Below the pieces are notes generated by a model. That model worked only from the letters and a program-made list of their open reading frames with translations, ran no database searches and was not told the origin of the DNA. From assembly GCF_013371465.1 (NCBI RefSeq), contig NZ_JABWDU010000001.1:797794-861793 (forward strand): a stretch of DNA of 64,000 bases, in the 5' to 3' direction. The DNA comes from Ensifer oleiphilus (GTDB taxonomy: Bacteria > Pseudomonadota > Alphaproteobacteria > Rhizobiales > Rhizobiaceae). Position numbers and translations under genes: made by a program. Within the stretch, counting starts at the first letter, position 1. Every line of letters begins with the position of its first letter. Positions 19,667-26,372 of the stretch are shown here, in pieces.

Positions 19667-20703
19667 TGGAAATTCGCCAATGTGCTGATGATGCGCCGGC
19701 GCAACTGCACCGACGTCGTTGACAGTTCCTGCTGGTACTGGCTCTTGGCCAGAATGTCCGGCGACGGGTAGATCGCCTGGTCCGCGCGGGTCGCTTCCGG
19801 CAGGAGCGCAAAGGCGGCCTTGCTGGGCGTCGGCATGTTGAGCGTCTGCGCATTTGCGGCAGCGCTTCCGGGCGAGCCGATATAGTCGAGGAAAGCGAGC
19901 GCTCGCGCCTTGTTCGGCGATTTGGCGACGACCGACATGCAGTCGAGCCAGGAAAGCGTGCCTTCCTTGGGCACGACATAGCGCCAGACGCCGGGCGTGC
20001 CGGCCTTTTCGTTCAGGACGTGCTGGTCGCCGCTATAGCCGAGCGCCAGATGGATATCCTTGCCGATCGCCTGGTTCTGGATCGAGCTGATAACGTATTC
20101 ATAGGTCAGAACCGACGGCGCCTGTTGCTTCATCATGTTGAAGGCGGTCTTGAGCGTTTCGGGTTCGTTGGTGTTGATCGACTGGCCGAGCAGCATCAAC
20201 GGCGCAACGAAAGCCTCGTTGTGATCGTCATACATCGCAACGTGTTTGTGGAGCGCTGGCGCTGGCTGCATCAGGTCTCGCCAGGATGTCGGCGCTTCAG
20301 GCAGCACGTCCGATCGATAGAGAATGCCCATCGTGCCCCAGAGGTACGGCAGGCCGTGGTTCGAGCAGCGCGTGCGCCAGCTTTCATCATAGTCCCTGAG
20401 CGAGGCGACATTGCTTTCGTCGACCGCTTCCAGCACCCCTTTGCGCCCGAACAGTGCAGCACCGTTCTCCCCGGTCACCACCAGATCGACGATGCTGTTC
20501 GGGTCGGCCAGCACCTCATCGCGGGTGTCGCCGCTGTCGTAATAGACCTGGTGGATTCCGACGCCAGTTATCGCTGTCCAGCGATCGAGGATTGCCTGAT
20601 CGATATAGGATTCCCAGATCAGCAGGTTGAGCGTTTCGGCTTGCCCCGCCGTTGCCAGAAGCAACGTCGTCAAAAAGGCAGGAATCGCCGATCGCCTTCG
20701 CAT
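19663..20703 (-). CDS. Periplasmic polyamine-binding-like protein (PotD/PotF/NspS family)
   Basis: A 346-residue extracellular solute-binding protein. The signal peptide ends near TAGQAETLN, and the mature part begins LNLLIWESYID, typical of PotD/PotF-type binding proteins. Other family features are YDSGDTRDEVL, PYLWGTMGILY and WRYVVPKEGTLSWLDCMSVV. There are no permease or ATPase genes nearby. Instead it is translationally coupled to a GGDEF-EAL membrane protein, so a sensing role is more likely than transport. The ligand class (polyamine such as spermidine or norspermidine) is inferred from family and context. Confidence 0.88.
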   Translation of the reverse strand: MRRRSAIPAFLTTLLLATAGQAETLNLLIWESYIDQAILDRWTAITGVGIHQVYYDSGDTRDEVLADPNSIVDLVVTGENGAALFGRKGVLEAVDESNVASLRDYDESWRTRCSNHGLPYLWGTMGILYRSDVLPEAPTSWRDLMQPAPALHKHVAMYDDHNEAFVAPLMLLGQSINTNEPETLKTAFNMMKQQAPSVLTYEYVISSIQNQAIGKDIHLALGYSGDQHVLNEKAGTPGVWRYVVPKEGTLSWLDCMSVVAKSPNKARALAFLDYIGSPGSAAANAQTLNMPTPSKAAFALLPEATRADQAIYPSPDILAKSQYQQELSTTSVQLRRRIISTLANFQ

Positions 20704-20810
20704 TGTCTACCCTTGCCCAAGCCCCATTCAGCGACCGTAGCGCGCAAAAATTGATGAATGATTACGCAGGGCTGCGGGAAATAGCAGGACTCGCGCATGG
20801 CATTGCCACG

Positions 20811-20848
20811 CAGAAAAAACAGAACGGGCGCCGCATGGCGGCGCCCGT
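20811..20848 (-). terminator. Rho-independent terminator for the MFS gene
   Basis: Read on the minus strand, a perfect GC-rich hairpin (AACGGGCGCCGC loop GCGGCGCCCGTT, 20823-20848) is followed by a run of Ts (20813-20819). It lies about 130 bases beyond the MFS stop codon, with repeat copy A in between. Confidence 0.8.
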
Positions 20849-20876
20849 TGAAAAATACACGCTCGATGTGCGCGCT

Positions 20877-20978
20877 AAGCATGTCGCGCAAAAGTATGCA
20901 GCGGTTTTGCGATAACGACATGCGTGAAAACAAGACCTTGAAGCGCGCCAAGCGAATCTGAAAGATCACGACGCGCTA
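20877..20978 (+). repeat. Dispersed ~100-bp intergenic repeat, family 1, copy A (RIME-like)
   Basis: It shares most of its sequence with copies at 50290-50390 and (inverted) 63625-63730. Landmarks are GTCGCGCAAAAGT, CAGCGGTTTTGCGATAACGA, CATGCGT, AAGCGCGCCAAGCGAATCTG and AAAGATCACGACGCGCT. Its right end contains the TAG stop codon (minus strand, 20976-20978) of the MFS gene. Size and the two-palindrome structure resemble the rhizobial RIME elements. Confidence 0.8.
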
Positions 20979-22175
20979 GCGGCGCGCAGGCATCTTGGGC
21001 AGCAGGATCGTCAGAATGCCCAGCAGCGGCAGGTAGGAGCAGATGGTGTAGACGAACTCTATGCCCTGCCGGTCGGCAAAAACGCCGAGAAGAGCTGCAC
21101 CCATGCCGCCGAACCCGAAGGCGAAGCCGAAGAAGACGCCTGCAATCAGACCGACACGCCCAGGCACCAGTTCCTGCGCGAAAACGACGATCGCCGAAAA
21201 CGCGGAGGAGAAGATGAAGCCGATGATTATCGACAGAACGCCCGTCCAGAAAAGGTTCGCATAGGGCAGCATCAGCGCGAACGGGATGACGCCGAGGATC
21301 GAGAACCAGATGACGAAGCGTGCGCCGTAGCGGTCGCCGATCGGACCACCGAGGAAGGTGCCTGCAGCGGCTGCGCCCAGGAAGAGGAAGAGCATCAGCT
21401 GTGCCTGTTGCACGGAAACGCTGAACTTCTCGATGACGAAGAAGGTGAAGTAGCTGGAGATGCTCGCCATGTAGATATTCTTGGTGGCCGTCAGCAGCAC
21501 CAGGACGGCAACGGCCCAAATGACGCGGTTCTTCGGCAGTGGCAGCGCGCGGCTCGGCGCCGGCTTGCTCATCGACGAGCGGCGGTGGCGCACGTACCAG
21601 GTGCTGACCCAGGAGAGCACGAAGAAGCCGATAATCGCCACGATCGAGAACCAGCTGAGGCTGCCCTGGCCGAAGGGGAGGACGATGAAGGCGGCAAGCA
21701 GCGGCCCCATGGCGCTGCCGGCATTGCCACCGACCTGGAACAGCGATTGCGCCAGGCCATGCCGTCCACCGGAGGCAAGGCGTGCGATGCGCGAGGATTC
21801 CGGATGGAAGATTGCCGAGCCGACGCCGATCAGGCTTGCAGCCAGAAGCAGCATCGAGAAGTCATGGGCGTTGGCGAGCAGGATCAGGCCGGAGCAGGTG
21901 GACAGCATTGCCACCGGCAGCGAATAGGGCAGCGCCCAGCGGTCGGTGATGATGCCGACGGCCGGCTGCAGCATCGAGGCCGTCAACTGGAAGGTGAAGG
22001 TGAGAAGGCCGATCTGCACGAAATCGAGCGAATAGTTCGCCTTGAGCAAGGGATAGAGCGCCGTCAGCAGCGACTGCATGATGTCGTTCAGCATGTGGCA
22101 GAAGCTCACTGCCAGGATGACGGAAAATGCCGTCTTTTCCGGGGTTATGCCCCCGGTTGAAGTAACCGTTGCCAT
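20976..22175 (-). CDS. MFS exporter, fosmidomycin-resistance (Fsr) type
   Basis: A 399-residue major facilitator superfamily protein with about 12 hydrophobic helices. The N-terminal pattern SFCHMLNDIMQSLLTALYPL and the FHPESSRIARLASGGRHGLAQ loop are typical of the Fsr subfamily, which exports fosmidomycin and related compounds. The actual substrate is unknown. It is divergent from an AraC-type regulator gene, the obvious candidate for its control. The stop codon lies inside intergenic repeat A and a terminator follows. Two MEP-pathway genes (ispE, dxs), the pathway inhibited by fosmidomycin, are elsewhere in the window, but no direct link is shown. Confidence 0.88.
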   Translation of the reverse strand: MATVTSTGGITPEKTAFSVILAVSFCHMLNDIMQSLLTALYPLLKANYSLDFVQIGLLTFTFQLTASMLQPAVGIITDRWALPYSLPVAMLSTCSGLILLANAHDFSMLLLAASLIGVGSAIFHPESSRIARLASGGRHGLAQSLFQVGGNAGSAMGPLLAAFIVLPFGQGSLSWFSIVAIIGFFVLSWVSTWYVRHRRSSMSKPAPSRALPLPKNRVIWAVAVLVLLTATKNIYMASISSYFTFFVIEKFSVSVQQAQLMLFLFLGAAAAGTFLGGPIGDRYGARFVIWFSILGVIPFALMLPYANLFWTGVLSIIIGFIFSSAFSAIVVFAQELVPGRVGLIAGVFFGFAFGFGGMGAALLGVFADRQGIEFVYTICSYLPLLGILTILLPKMPARR

Positions 22176-22283
22176 GGATGTTTCCTTGCCGTCTCGATGG
22201 TTGTGTGCGGCGACGGATATCTCTACTGATCTTGCTCATGGCCTGCTTTTGTGATGTGGTCGAGTTCTTTCGCGAGTGGGCCA

Positions 22284-23099
22284 ATGCCGATCCATCGAGT
22301 AAACTTGCCCGAACTGCCCGACGTCGACCATTTCAGAAACCTGGACTGGATCGAGGCCGGAAACTCTGCCGTCCTCGCCCTTGGCCGCGATTATGGAGCG
22401 GGGCTGACCGTTCCGCTGCACAGCCACACCCGCACGCAATTGTGGTGGGCGCGGCAGGGGGTTGTGCTTGTGCGCACGGCACACGGCCGCTGGCTCGTTC
22501 CACCGGGACACGCGCTTTTGATCCCGGCCGGGGTTGAGCATTCGACCGAGATGATCAGCGATGTGCGCATGCACTCGATCTATTTCACTCCGTCGTTGCT
22601 GCGTGCCGAGCGGCCGATGGTCATGGAGATCACGCCGCTTGCGGGAACGCTGGTCGATGCCTTGGTCAGCGTCGAGAGCGAGACCATGTCCGAGCGGCGG
22701 GAACAGCTGATCATGGATCTTCTGCTGGAAGAGATCGCCCTTCTGCATGAACGGCCGCTGGGCCTGCCTTTTCCGCGCGAGCAGAAGCTGGCACTTTTGT
22801 GCCGGCAGTTCCTGGAGGCGCCATCGGCGACCGCGAACATCGACCAATGGGCCGATCGGCTGGGTTTGAGCCGGCGGACATTCACGCGGATGTTCCGCAA
22901 CGAGACAGGCGTCAGCTTCGTCACCTGGCGCCAGCAGGCCTGCATTTTCGCATCGTTGCCGCGGCTGGCGGACGGCGAACCGATCACCAACGTCGCGCTC
23001 GATGCCGGCTACGAGAACGTCGCGGCCTTCACGACAATGTTTCGGCGCATGCTCGGAAGTGCCCCCAGCCACTACCTGAAAATGTATCAGGGGCGATAG
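22284..23099 (+). CDS. AraC family transcriptional regulator with cupin-type N-terminus
   Basis: The ATG at 22284 gives 271 residues; in-frame GTG and ATG codons at 22251 and 22254 are alternatives. The N-terminal half is a cupin-like effector domain (TVPLHSHTRTQLWWARQGVV and HALLIPAGVEHSTEM). The C-terminal hundred residues carry two helix-turn-helix units (WADRLGLSRRTFTRMFRNET and NVALDAGYENVAAFTTMFRR), the AraC/XylS signature. It is divergent from the Fsr-type exporter across about 108 bases, so it probably regulates that gene and perhaps itself. The ligand is unknown. Confidence 0.88.
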   Translation: MPIHRVNLPELPDVDHFRNLDWIEAGNSAVLALGRDYGAGLTVPLHSHTRTQLWWARQGVVLVRTAHGRWLVPPGHALLIPAGVEHSTEMISDVRMHSIYFTPSLLRAERPMVMEITPLAGTLVDALVSVESETMSERREQLIMDLLLEEIALLHERPLGLPFPREQKLALLCRQFLEAPSATANIDQWADRLGLSRRTFTRMFRNETGVSFVTWRQQACIFASLPRLADGEPITNVALDAGYENVAAFTTMFRRMLGSAPSHYLKMYQGR

Positions 23100-23262
23100 C
23101 TGCGGCCGTGATGGGAAACGGGAGCTGAATTGACCTGGTTAACGGAATCGTAGGAACAAGGGGCAATAAGTCGCCCTGTGCCCATTCAGATTGCGCCATT
23201 GTCGCGCGCATGGGGCACGGTTCAAACTTCGCCCCGGCGAATGATTCTTCCGGAGTTGTTCC

Positions 23263-24069
23263 TTGCGTATCCGTTCTCTTCTCCTCCTTTCTGGAACCCT
23301 TTTGTTGTCCGCAGGCACCGCCTCGGCAGGTGACGGCCAGTATTTCTGGTCCGGCGACTGGTACTTGAAGGTCGGTGCAACCGGCTTTCTCGGCCCGAAG
23401 TATGAAGGCGCCTCCAAGCGCATGTTCCAGGCCGCACCGCTGGTATCGCTCGGCAAGGCCGGCAGCACCGTTCGCTTCTCCTCGCGCAACGACAACATGT
23501 CCTACGCGCTGCTCGATCAGGGCGGGTTCCGCGCCGGTGTCGCAGGCAAGCTGATCTTCGAACGCGATTCAGGCACATCCAGCGATCTTAACGGGTTGGC
23601 TCCGGTCAAGTTCGGCGGGGAGCTTGGCGGCTTCGCCGAAGTGTATCCGACCGATTGGATGCGCGTGCGCGCGGAGGTCCGCCAGGGCATTCGCAGCCAT
23701 CACGGCATTGTCGCCGATATCGCCGCCGACGCCTTTACCGACATCAGCAGCAATGTGCGCATTTCTGCCGGTCCGCGGATGACGGCTGCCACCAGCGATT
23801 ATTTCAGCGCCTATTACGGTGTGAACGATGCCGAATCGGCCGCGTCAGGCCTTAGCCCCTATAATCCGCACGGCGGCATTCATTCCGCCGGTGTCGGTGC
23901 CGCGATCAACTGGCAGGCAACCGAGAAACTCGAAACCGGCGCCTATGCGGAATATCGCCGCCTGATGGGCTCGGCCGCCGATTCCAGCCTCGTGCGCGAA
24001 CGCGGTAGCCGCAACCAGTTCCTCGTCGGCCTGTCGGCAACCTACCGCTTCGACTTCACGCTTCACTGA
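23263..24069 (+). CDS. MipA/OmpV family outer-membrane protein
   Basis: A 268-residue protein starting at a TTG (23263) preceded by CGGAG. The signal peptide MRIRSLLLLSGTLLLSAGTASA is followed by GDGQYFWSGDWYLKVGATGF. The alternating beta-strand pattern and aromatic C-terminal end (ATYRFDFTLH, final aromatic-rich strand) are those of an outer-membrane beta-barrel of the OmpV/MipA family. These proteins act as scaffolds for murein enzymes or as outer-membrane channels; the specific role here is unknown. A hairpin follows. Confidence 0.87.
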   Translation: MRIRSLLLLSGTLLLSAGTASAGDGQYFWSGDWYLKVGATGFLGPKYEGASKRMFQAAPLVSLGKAGSTVRFSSRNDNMSYALLDQGGFRAGVAGKLIFERDSGTSSDLNGLAPVKFGGELGGFAEVYPTDWMRVRAEVRQGIRSHHGIVADIAADAFTDISSNVRISAGPRMTAATSDYFSAYYGVNDAESAASGLSPYNPHGGIHSAGVGAAINWQATEKLETGAYAEYRRLMGSAADSSLVRERGSRNQFLVGLSATYRFDFTLH

Positions 24070-24086
24070 CCGACGCCACTCCGCCT

Positions 24087-24122
24087 CGGGACGGTGCGGC
24101 ATCGAACCGCTTGACCGTCCCG
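24087..24122. terminator. Hairpin between ompV-like gene and ubiA
   Basis: CGGGACGGT at 24087-24095 pairs with ACCGTCCCG at 24114-24122. It lies 17 bases after the outer-membrane protein gene and has no T-run, so it may be a weak terminator only. Confidence 0.4.
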
Positions 24123-24144
24123 GCGCGTGGCGTCAAACAGGGGC

Positions 24145-25104
24145 ATGAACACGTCCTCCGCCGATTCCGGGCGCGTCCACGACGCTCCGTCGAACAACTG
24201 GGTCTATCGCGCGCTGCCGCGCGCGCTCTGGCCCTATGCGCAACTTGCTCGCTGGGACCGCCCGATCGGCTGGCAATTGCTGATGTGGCCATGCCTGTGG
24301 TCGGTCGCCCTGGCCTCGGGCGCAGCGGCCGCAACCGGGCAGTTCTCGGCCGGTCGGTTCGCCTTTCACTGCTTCCTCTTCATCGCTGGCGCCATCGCCA
24401 TGCGCGGTGCTGGCTGCACCTTCAATGATATCATCGACCACGACATCGACATGGAAGTGGCGCGTACACGTTCGCGGCCATTGCCGTCGGGACGTGTCTC
24501 CCGCTTTCAGGCAAAGGCCTTCATGGTGCTGCAGGCGCTCGTAGGGCTGGTGATCCTGCTGCAGTTCAATGCCTTCAGCATTTCGCTCGGCATTCTGTCG
24601 CTCGGACTTGTCGCCATCTATCCCTTTGCCAAGCGCTTTACCGACTGGCCGCAGTTCTTCCTCGGCCTTGCATTTTCCTGGGGTGCGATCATGGGCTGGA
24701 CGGCGGAGTTCGGAACGCTTTCGCTGGCGCCGGTGCTGCTCTATGGCGCGGCGATCGCCTGGACGATCGGTTACGACACGATCTATGCCTATCAGGACAG
24801 GGAAGATGACGAACTGATCGGCGTGCGGTCGACCGCTCGCCGCTTCGGCGACAACCCACGTCCCTGGCTGATCGGGCTCTACGGGCTTGCCATCGTGCTG
24901 ATGCTGCTGTCGTTCCTCGCGGCTGGCGCGGGGCTGTTTGCCTATCTCGGTTTGCTTGTCGCTGCCGTGCTGCTGATCTATCAGATCCTGGTGCTGAACA
25001 TTCACGACCCGGCGCAATGCCTGGCCTTGTTCAAGTTCAACGGTGTCGTGGGGCTGATCATCTTCGCCGGGCTCGTCGCGGCTCTGCTCGTTCGCGCGAT
25101 ATGA
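24145..25104 (+). CDS. ubiA: 4-hydroxybenzoate polyprenyltransferase
   Basis: A membrane prenyltransferase attaching the polyprenyl tail to 4-hydroxybenzoate in ubiquinone synthesis. The 319-residue protein has multiple hydrophobic helices. Both Mg-diphosphate motifs are present: RGAGCTFNDIIDHDIDMEVA (NDxxDxxxD) and GYDTIYAYQDREDDELIG. The RWDRPIGWQLLMWPCLW segment near the N-terminus is also typical. The ATG at 24145 is chosen; an in-frame start at 24127 is possible. It uses the product of the polyprenyl synthase encoded at 2851-3870. Confidence 0.96.
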   Translation: MNTSSADSGRVHDAPSNNWVYRALPRALWPYAQLARWDRPIGWQLLMWPCLWSVALASGAAAATGQFSAGRFAFHCFLFIAGAIAMRGAGCTFNDIIDHDIDMEVARTRSRPLPSGRVSRFQAKAFMVLQALVGLVILLQFNAFSISLGILSLGLVAIYPFAKRFTDWPQFFLGLAFSWGAIMGWTAEFGTLSLAPVLLYGAAIAWTIGYDTIYAYQDREDDELIGVRSTARRFGDNPRPWLIGLYGLAIVLMLLSFLAAGAGLFAYLGLLVAAVLLIYQILVLNIHDPAQCLALFKFNGVVGLIIFAGLVAALLVRAI

Positions 25105-25129
25105 AAAATCCTCCGTCTTGGCGGAGGAT
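25103..25129 (-). terminator. Rho-independent terminator for the 34-codon gene
   Basis: On the minus strand, ATCCTCCG loop CGGAGGAT (25108-25129) is followed by five Ts (25104-25108 region), overlapping the last bases of ubiA. The T-run is on the minus strand only, so it terminates transcription coming from the small gene at 25202-25306. Confidence 0.75.
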
Positions 25130-25201
25130 CGGGCAGGCTATGCAATCTGCTTGAGGCACGCTTTTAGTCTTTGCCGATGCGTCGGCAAGGCTGGGAAGGA
25201 A

Positions 25202-25306
25202 TTAAGCCCAGCTGACTTCCGTCACGGCCTTGCGCTTCTTCGCCTTGGCACGCGCGCGGAAAATGGCGGCGACTGCGGCAATAGTGGCGGCGATATGTTT
25301 GCGCAT
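25202..25306 (-). CDS. 34-residue Ala/Lys-rich small protein
   Basis: A small gene with AAGGAGAT spaced ideally before the ATG at 25306. The product is MRKHIAATIAAVAAIFRARA followed by KAKKRKAVTEVSWA: a hydrophobic-amphipathic N-terminal helix and a strongly basic middle. It lies between two minus-strand terminators (25427-25456 upstream, 25103-25129 downstream), which suggests its own transcript. The amphipathic basic helix could associate with membranes or nucleic acid. No function is known to me. Confidence 0.72.
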   Translation of the reverse strand: MRKHIAATIAAVAAIFRARAKAKKRKAVTEVSWA

Positions 25307-25426
25307 CGGGTATCTCCTTCGTCCTGACCTTGGCTATGGGCCCGATATGGCACGAAGAAGGCGAAGCGGCTGTTTCCGAAGGAACATCCCGGTTTTTACG
25401 ATGGCAATTTGGCCTAGGCCGCAAAC

Positions 25427-25456
25427 AAAAACCGGCCGCAGGGAACGACCGGTTTT
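25427..25456 (-). terminator. Rho-independent terminator for the DUF6101 gene
   Basis: AAAAACCGG (25427-25435) and CCGGTTTTT (25448-25456) form a stem flanked by an A-run and a T-run, so it can work in both directions. It lies 25 bases after the DUF6101 stop codon. Confidence 0.8.
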
Positions 25457-25480
25457 TGCACTGGAGGAATTCGGAAACAC

Positions 25481-26047
25481 TTAGCTGCGGGCGATGATTT
25501 CTCGCCCGTCGATCTTCATGGCAACGCCAAGCCGGCCGGTGGAGCGACGTACCAAGAACCGTGGCCGGCGGTCGGCGAAGAAGGAATGGCGGCGTCGCGG
25601 CTTGATCGGCGCGGTGCGCACTTCGCCGAGATGCTCTTCCAAAGCGCGGGCAACACCATCGGCTTCGACCATCAGCATCGGGATGCGATAGGCTTCGGCC
25701 CAGGCGCGCCAATCGGCAGCTATGTCGGAAAGATCATGTGCGACGAGCAGCGGAACGCAAAGGTCCGGATCGTCATGATGAAGTTCAAGCGTCACTGTAA
25801 CGTCTCCGTCGCCGTGGTCGATCGCGCGTGCCGCGACCCCTTTGAATGCCCGCGCCGGCAGTGCGATCGAAAGCGGCAGGCCGCTTGATGGTAGCACCTT
25901 GCGCAGAACCGCGCCACGCTCGTCCAGGCTGATCGTAACATTGCCTGTGTGGCCACGCAGGACGTAGCTTGCCTGCTGAGGAAAACGCTTCGGATCGAGC
26001 CGGAGCGTATTTTCGACCCATGCGGGTTGAGAGAGTGTATTGCGCAT
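25481..26047 (-). CDS. DUF6101 family protein
   Basis: The ATG at 26047 gives 188 residues; the frame is open to 26299, but the upstream part is not protein-like. The N-terminal half includes LDPKRFPQQASYVLRGH and a beta-rich segment with SGLPLSIALPARAFKGVAAR. The C-terminus is very basic (IKPRRRHSFFADRRPRFLVR). This matches my memory of the Rhizobiales-specific DUF6101 family, of unknown function. It has no membrane segment or signal peptide. A bidirectional-looking terminator follows. Confidence 0.75.
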   Translation of the reverse strand: MRNTLSQPAWVENTLRLDPKRFPQQASYVLRGHTGNVTISLDERGAVLRKVLPSSGLPLSIALPARAFKGVAARAIDHGDGDVTVTLELHHDDPDLCVPLLVAHDLSDIAADWRAWAEAYRIPMLMVEADGVARALEEHLGEVRTAPIKPRRRHSFFADRRPRFLVRRSTGRLGVAMKIDGREIIARS

Positions 26048-26372
26048 TTCAATCGCCCTTGTTTTTCCTTGAGAGCCGATTTCCGGTCTTCTCTTCGGGA
26101 CTTTTCGTCCTCTATGGGCCGCAGAATAGGCGGCCCCCCTTCCGACCGACTTAAAAATCGCGGTTAAGAAAACTTTGCGTTTTTCGATGGTTAGCAAAAG
26201 CCGACCGGCCAAGGTTTCTGTTTCGTCAACAGGGTCATCGGCATTTGTCGCATCGTCGCGGAGCGCCGGCGAAAAGCCACACACAAGCCTGTCGTGCAAT
26301 CATGCCGTGTCAGAATTCTGTTTCGGGGGACGGTGTGACCTGCCCCTTGAGTTAAGCGACGGGGCAGCAGGC
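26048..26372. other. Divergent intergenic region upstream of DUF6101 and DUF1217 genes
   Basis: A 325-base spacer between two divergent genes, presumably holding both promoters. The plus-strand frame is open across the right half from 26175, but its composition (Ser/Arg/Cys-rich) does not look coding, so I start the DUF1217 gene at 26373. I see no clear operator or repeat. Confidence 0.5.

Noticed and set aside
26175-26372. N-terminal extension of the DUF1217 gene by 66 codons
   Set aside because: The extension is Ser/Arg/Cys-rich and unlike the family start; the ATG at 26373 yields the typical MVSTYLNYSRIT beginning.
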